A program made the translations under genes and the position numbers. Below are positions 21,829-24,477 of a stretch of 24,477 nucleotides of DNA, one piece after another. The stretch's first letter is position 1. Each line of letters starts with the position of its first letter. Where the stretch lies: NCBI GenBank assembly GCA_023432565.1, contig JAEYUL010000124.1, positions 1 through 24,477 of the forward strand, given 5' to 3'. Source of the stretch: Actinomycetes bacterium (GTDB lineage Bacteria; Actinomycetota; Actinomycetes; Actinomycetales; Cellulomonadaceae). Below the pieces are notes generated by a model. The model saw nothing but the letters and a program-made list of their open reading frames with translations. It did no database searches and was not told where the DNA came from.

Positions 21829-23154
21829 ATGGCTCTCAAGAAGACAGCACCGACTCCCACGTCCCGTCGGGCCCTCGTGCTCGGCGGCAACCGCATCCCG
21901 TTCGCACGCTCCGGCGGCGCCTACGCGCACGCGTCGAACCAGGACATGCTGACCGCGGCGCTCGAGGGCCTCGTCGCCCGGTACGGGCTGCAGGACGAGC
22001 GGATCGGCGAGGTCGCCGCGGGCGCCGTGCTCAAGCACAGCCGCGACTTAAACCTCACGCGTGAGGCGGTGCTCGGCTCGTCGCTCGCCGCCACGACCCC
22101 CGCGTACGACGTGCAGCAGGCCTGTGCGACGGGGCTCGAGACGCTCGTCGGGCTGTCGAACAAGATCCGCCTCGGACAGCTCGACTCGGCGATCGCCGGC
22201 GGCGTGGACTCGACGTCCGACGCGCCGATCGTCGTCACGGACCGGCTGCGTCGCGCGCTGCTCGACCTGTCGCGCGCCAAGAGCGCGGGCCAGAAGCTCG
22301 CCGCGCTCGGGCGGATCCGACCCAAGGACCTCGCGCCCGTGGCGCCCTCGACGAGCGAACCACGCACGCACCTGTCGATGGGCGAGCACCAGGCCATCAC
22401 CACCGCGCAGTGGGGCATCACGCGCGAGGCGCAGGACGAGCTCGCGCTCGCCTCGCACCATCGGCTCGCAGCCGCCTGGGAGTCGGGCTTCTTCGACGAC
22501 CTCGTCACGCCGTACCGCGGGCAGGCGATCGACGGCAACCTGCGCAAGGACACCTCGCTCGAGAAGCTCGCGGCGCTGCGTCCGACCTTCGGCACGCGCC
22601 TGGACGCCGAGCCGACGATGACGGCCGGCAACTCGACGCCGCTGACCGACGGCGCGTCGACGGTCCTGCTGGGGACCGACGAGTGGGCCGCGACTCACGG
22701 GCTCACACCGCTGGCGGCGGTCGTCGACGCCGAGGCCGGCGCGGTCGACTTCGTGCACGGCGAGGACGGCCTGCTCATGGCGCCCGCGTTCGCGGTCCCC
22801 CGCCTGCTCGCACGCAACGGCCTGACGCTCGACGACTTCGCCTACGTCGAGATCCACGAGGCGTTCGCCGCGACCGTGCTGTGCACGCTCGCCGCCTGGG
22901 AGTCCCCCGAGTTCGGCCGCGAGCGACTCGGGCTCGACGGCGCGTTCGGGACCGTCGACCGCGACCGGCTCAACGTGCACGGCTCGTCACTGGCCGCCGG
23001 GCACCCGTTCGCCGCGACAGGAGGCCGGATCGTCGCGACGATCGCCAAGGAGCTCCATCTGCGCAAGCAGCGCGACGGCGGCACGCCGCGCGCCCTGGTG
23101 TCCATCTGTGCGGCCGGCGGGCTCGGCCTCACCGCGATCCTCGAGGCGGCCTGA
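21829..23154 (+). CDS. Acetyl-CoA C-acyltransferase (thiolase, FadI/FadA2-like)
   Basis: Thiolase, 441 aa, cleaving 3-oxoacyl-CoA with CoA or condensing acyl-CoAs. Catalytic landmarks are Cys 99 in QQACATGLE, His 343 in the HEAF motif, His 392 in AAGHPFAATGGR and Cys 427 in ICAAGGLG. HEAF rather than NEAF places it with the FadI/trifunctional-type and mycobacterial FadA2 enzymes. ATG 21829 follows GAGAGGAA by 9 nt. The start of the next gene lies two bases after its stop, so they are one operon. Codon 74 is TTA (22048-22050), a rare Leu codon in this GC-rich sequence. The gene is divergent from tetR and acyl-CoA oxidase. The order resembles the M. tuberculosis fadA2-fabG4 locus near fadE5. 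Confidence 0.93.
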   Translation: MALKKTAPTPTSRRALVLGGNRIPFARSGGAYAHASNQDMLTAALEGLVARYGLQDERIGEVAAGAVLKHSRDLNLTREAVLGSSLAATTPAYDVQQACATGLETLVGLSNKIRLGQLDSAIAGGVDSTSDAPIVVTDRLRRALLDLSRAKSAGQKLAALGRIRPKDLAPVAPSTSEPRTHLSMGEHQAITTAQWGITREAQDELALASHHRLAAAWESGFFDDLVTPYRGQAIDGNLRKDTSLEKLAALRPTFGTRLDAEPTMTAGNSTPLTDGASTVLLGTDEWAATHGLTPLAAVVDAEAGAVDFVHGEDGLLMAPAFAVPRLLARNGLTLDDFAYVEIHEAFAATVLCTLAAWESPEFGRERLGLDGAFGTVDRDRLNVHGSSLAAGHPFAATGGRIVATIAKELHLRKQRDGGTPRALVSICAAGGLGLTAILEAA

Positions 23155-23156
23155 CC

Positions 23157-24477
23157 ATGGCGAACCCGATCACGAACACGCTGTCCGCGAAGCTCTCCGG
23201 GCTCCTGGGCTTCTCCCCCGCCGCGCCACTACGACGGTGGGCCCCCGGGCAGCCGCTCGTCGACGGCACGGTGCTGGTGCTGGGCTCCCGGCCCGGCGAC
23301 GCCGACGCCGACGCGGTCGCCGCACTCCTGTCCGGATCGCCGTCCGACCCGTCCGCGACGCCCGACGCCACGGGCGGCGAGGTCCTCGACGGCTGGGGGC
23401 TCGAGGTCCACCGGCACCCCGTGCCCGACGAGGAGTACGCCGCGGTCGTCCTCGTGCTCACCGGCGTCGAGCACCCGTCCGAGCTGCGTGAGCCGATGCT
23501 CGCCGCAGCGAGCACGCTGAAGCGACTCGCGCGCGGCGGGCGCGTCGTGACGATCTCACGGTCCGCGGCGGACGCCTCCCCCGCGGTGGCGGCCGCCCGG
23601 CAGGGCATCGACGCGGTGGTGCGGACGATCGCCAAGGAGTCGCGCGGCGGGACCACCGCCAACGGGATCGTCCTGGCCGACGGCGTGCCCGTCACGGCCG
23701 CGTCGGTCGTCGGCGCGCTGCGGTTCCTGCTGTCCACCCGGGCCGCCTTCGTCCACGGCCAGCTGCTGGCCGTGGACTCCGCGGCCGGGGAGCTCCCCAC
23801 CGACTGGGACGCGCCGCTCGCCGGCCGGGTCGCGGTCGTCACCGGGGCGGCCCGCGGCATCGGGGCGGCGATCGCGCGCACGCTCGCACGCGACGGCGCG
23901 ACGGTCGTCGCCGTGGACGTGCCCGCCGCCGGTGAGCAGCTGGCCGCCGTGGCGAACGGCATCCGCGGCACGGCCCTGCAGCTCGACATCACCGCCGCCG
24001 ACGCGGGCACGGCGATCCTCGAGCATGCGCTCACGCGGCACGGGCGGCTCGACGTCGTCGTGCACAACGCAGGCATCACGCGCGACAAGCTGTTCGCCAA
24101 CATGACCGATGCGCAGTGGGACGCGGTGATCGCCGTGAACATCGCCGCGCAGCTCGCGATCAACGAGGCCCTGCTGACCTCGGGCGACTTCACCGACGCG
24201 CCGCGCATCGTCTCGATCTCCTCGACCACGGGGCTCGCGGGCAACCGCGGGCAGGCCAACTACGCCGCGACCAAGGGCGGGGTGATCGGCATGGTCCGCG
24301 CGACCGCACCGCTGCTCGAGCCGTTCGACGGCACCGCGAACGCGGTCGCGCCCGGGTTCATCGAGACGGAGATGACCGCCAAGATGCCCGCGCTCGCGCG
24401 CCAGGTCGCCCGGCAGATGAACTCGCTGCAGCAGGGCGGGCAGCCGGTCGACGTCGCCGAGGCCGTCGCGTTCCTGT
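23157..24477 (+). CDS. High-molecular-weight FabG-type 3-oxoacyl reductase (FabG4-like, partial)
   Basis: Short-chain dehydrogenase reducing 3-oxoacyl-ACP or -CoA, 440 residues visible and cut by the window end. Two domains are seen. An N-terminal flavodoxin-like region of about 210 residues lacks its own cofactor motif and is typical of HMwFabG proteins such as mycobacterial FabG4. A full ketoreductase domain follows: TGAARGIGAAIA (229-240, dinucleotide binding), NAGI (304-307), catalytic Ser 356 in SSTTG, Tyr 369 and Lys 373 in YAATK, and APGFIETEM (398-406). Mycobacterial FabG4 prefers NADH and longer substrates; that is family knowledge and not shown here. ATG 23157 is two bases after the thiolase stop, indicating tight co-translation. 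The downstream partner in mycobacteria (a MaoC-type dehydratase, HtdX) would lie beyond the right edge. Confidence 0.92.
   Translation, partial: MANPITNTLSAKLSGLLGFSPAAPLRRWAPGQPLVDGTVLVLGSRPGDADADAVAALLSGSPSDPSATPDATGGEVLDGWGLEVHRHPVPDEEYAAVVLVLTGVEHPSELREPMLAAASTLKRLARGGRVVTISRSAADASPAVAAARQGIDAVVRTIAKESRGGTTANGIVLADGVPVTAASVVGALRFLLSTRAAFVHGQLLAVDSAAGELPTDWDAPLAGRVAVVTGAARGIGAAIARTLARDGATVVAVDVPAAGEQLAAVANGIRGTALQLDITAADAGTAILEHALTRHGRLDVVVHNAGITRDKLFANMTDAQWDAVIAVNIAAQLAINEALLTSGDFTDAPRIVSISSTTGLAGNRGQANYAATKGGVIGMVRATAPLLEPFDGTANAVAPGFIETEMTAKMPALARQVARQMNSLQQGGQPVDVAEAVAFL

Overview
The window is very GC-rich and gene-dense. It has actinobacterial hallmarks: a SAM-IV-type riboswitch, an LAXTG (sortase E-type) wall-anchor signal, several near-leaderless starts, and a thiolase plus high-molecular-weight FabG pair like that of mycobacteria. 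I infer a member of Actinomycetota, plausibly a Cellulomonas-like Micrococcales. The sequence alone does not fix the genus. No tRNA, rRNA, CRISPR array, insertion sequence or phage gene was seen.

Layout, left to right. (1) Positions 1-8377, minus strand: one long operon, read right to left and cut by the left window edge. It starts with a near-consensus promoter (TTGACA, 17 bp, TAATTT) followed by a SAM-IV-class riboswitch. Next comes a 29-codon ORF with a strong ribosome binding site and three Cys codons clustered at its end. Then follow two paralogous NtaA/SnaA/DszA-type flavin monooxygenases, a lipoprotein solute-binding protein, two DppB/DppC-type permeases and a fused double-ATPase DppDF-type protein. 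The transporter genes overlap by 1-4 nt. The riboswitch and Cys-rich leader suggest that the operon imports and oxidises an organosulfur compound when SAM or cysteine runs low. This dual-sensor leader is the most interesting item in the window. (2) 8439-9740: nhaA, a Na+/H+ antiporter with a calcium-loop-like tail. (3) 9945-12290: purL, standing alone, with a set of 13-bp direct repeats in its upstream region. (4) 12687-14586, plus strand: a Pro/Thr-rich wall protein ending in LASTG plus a membrane anchor, then a DUF2599-like lipoprotein. Each is followed by a strong GC hairpin terminator. (5) 14642-18656, minus strand: pdxK (ThiD-like pyridoxal kinase), gadB (glutamate decarboxylase) and gadC (glutamate:GABA antiporter). 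This is an acid-resistance module with a cofactor-salvage kinase upstream. (6) 18770-24477: a fatty-acid locus with tetR and acyl-CoA oxidase on the minus strand, divergent from thiolase and a HMwFabG 3-oxoacyl reductase on the plus strand, the last cut by the right edge.

The working logic is three physiological blocks (sulfur scavenging, acid/ion homeostasis, beta-oxidation-like acyl metabolism) around housekeeping purL. All functional calls rest on motif reading. No database search was possible.
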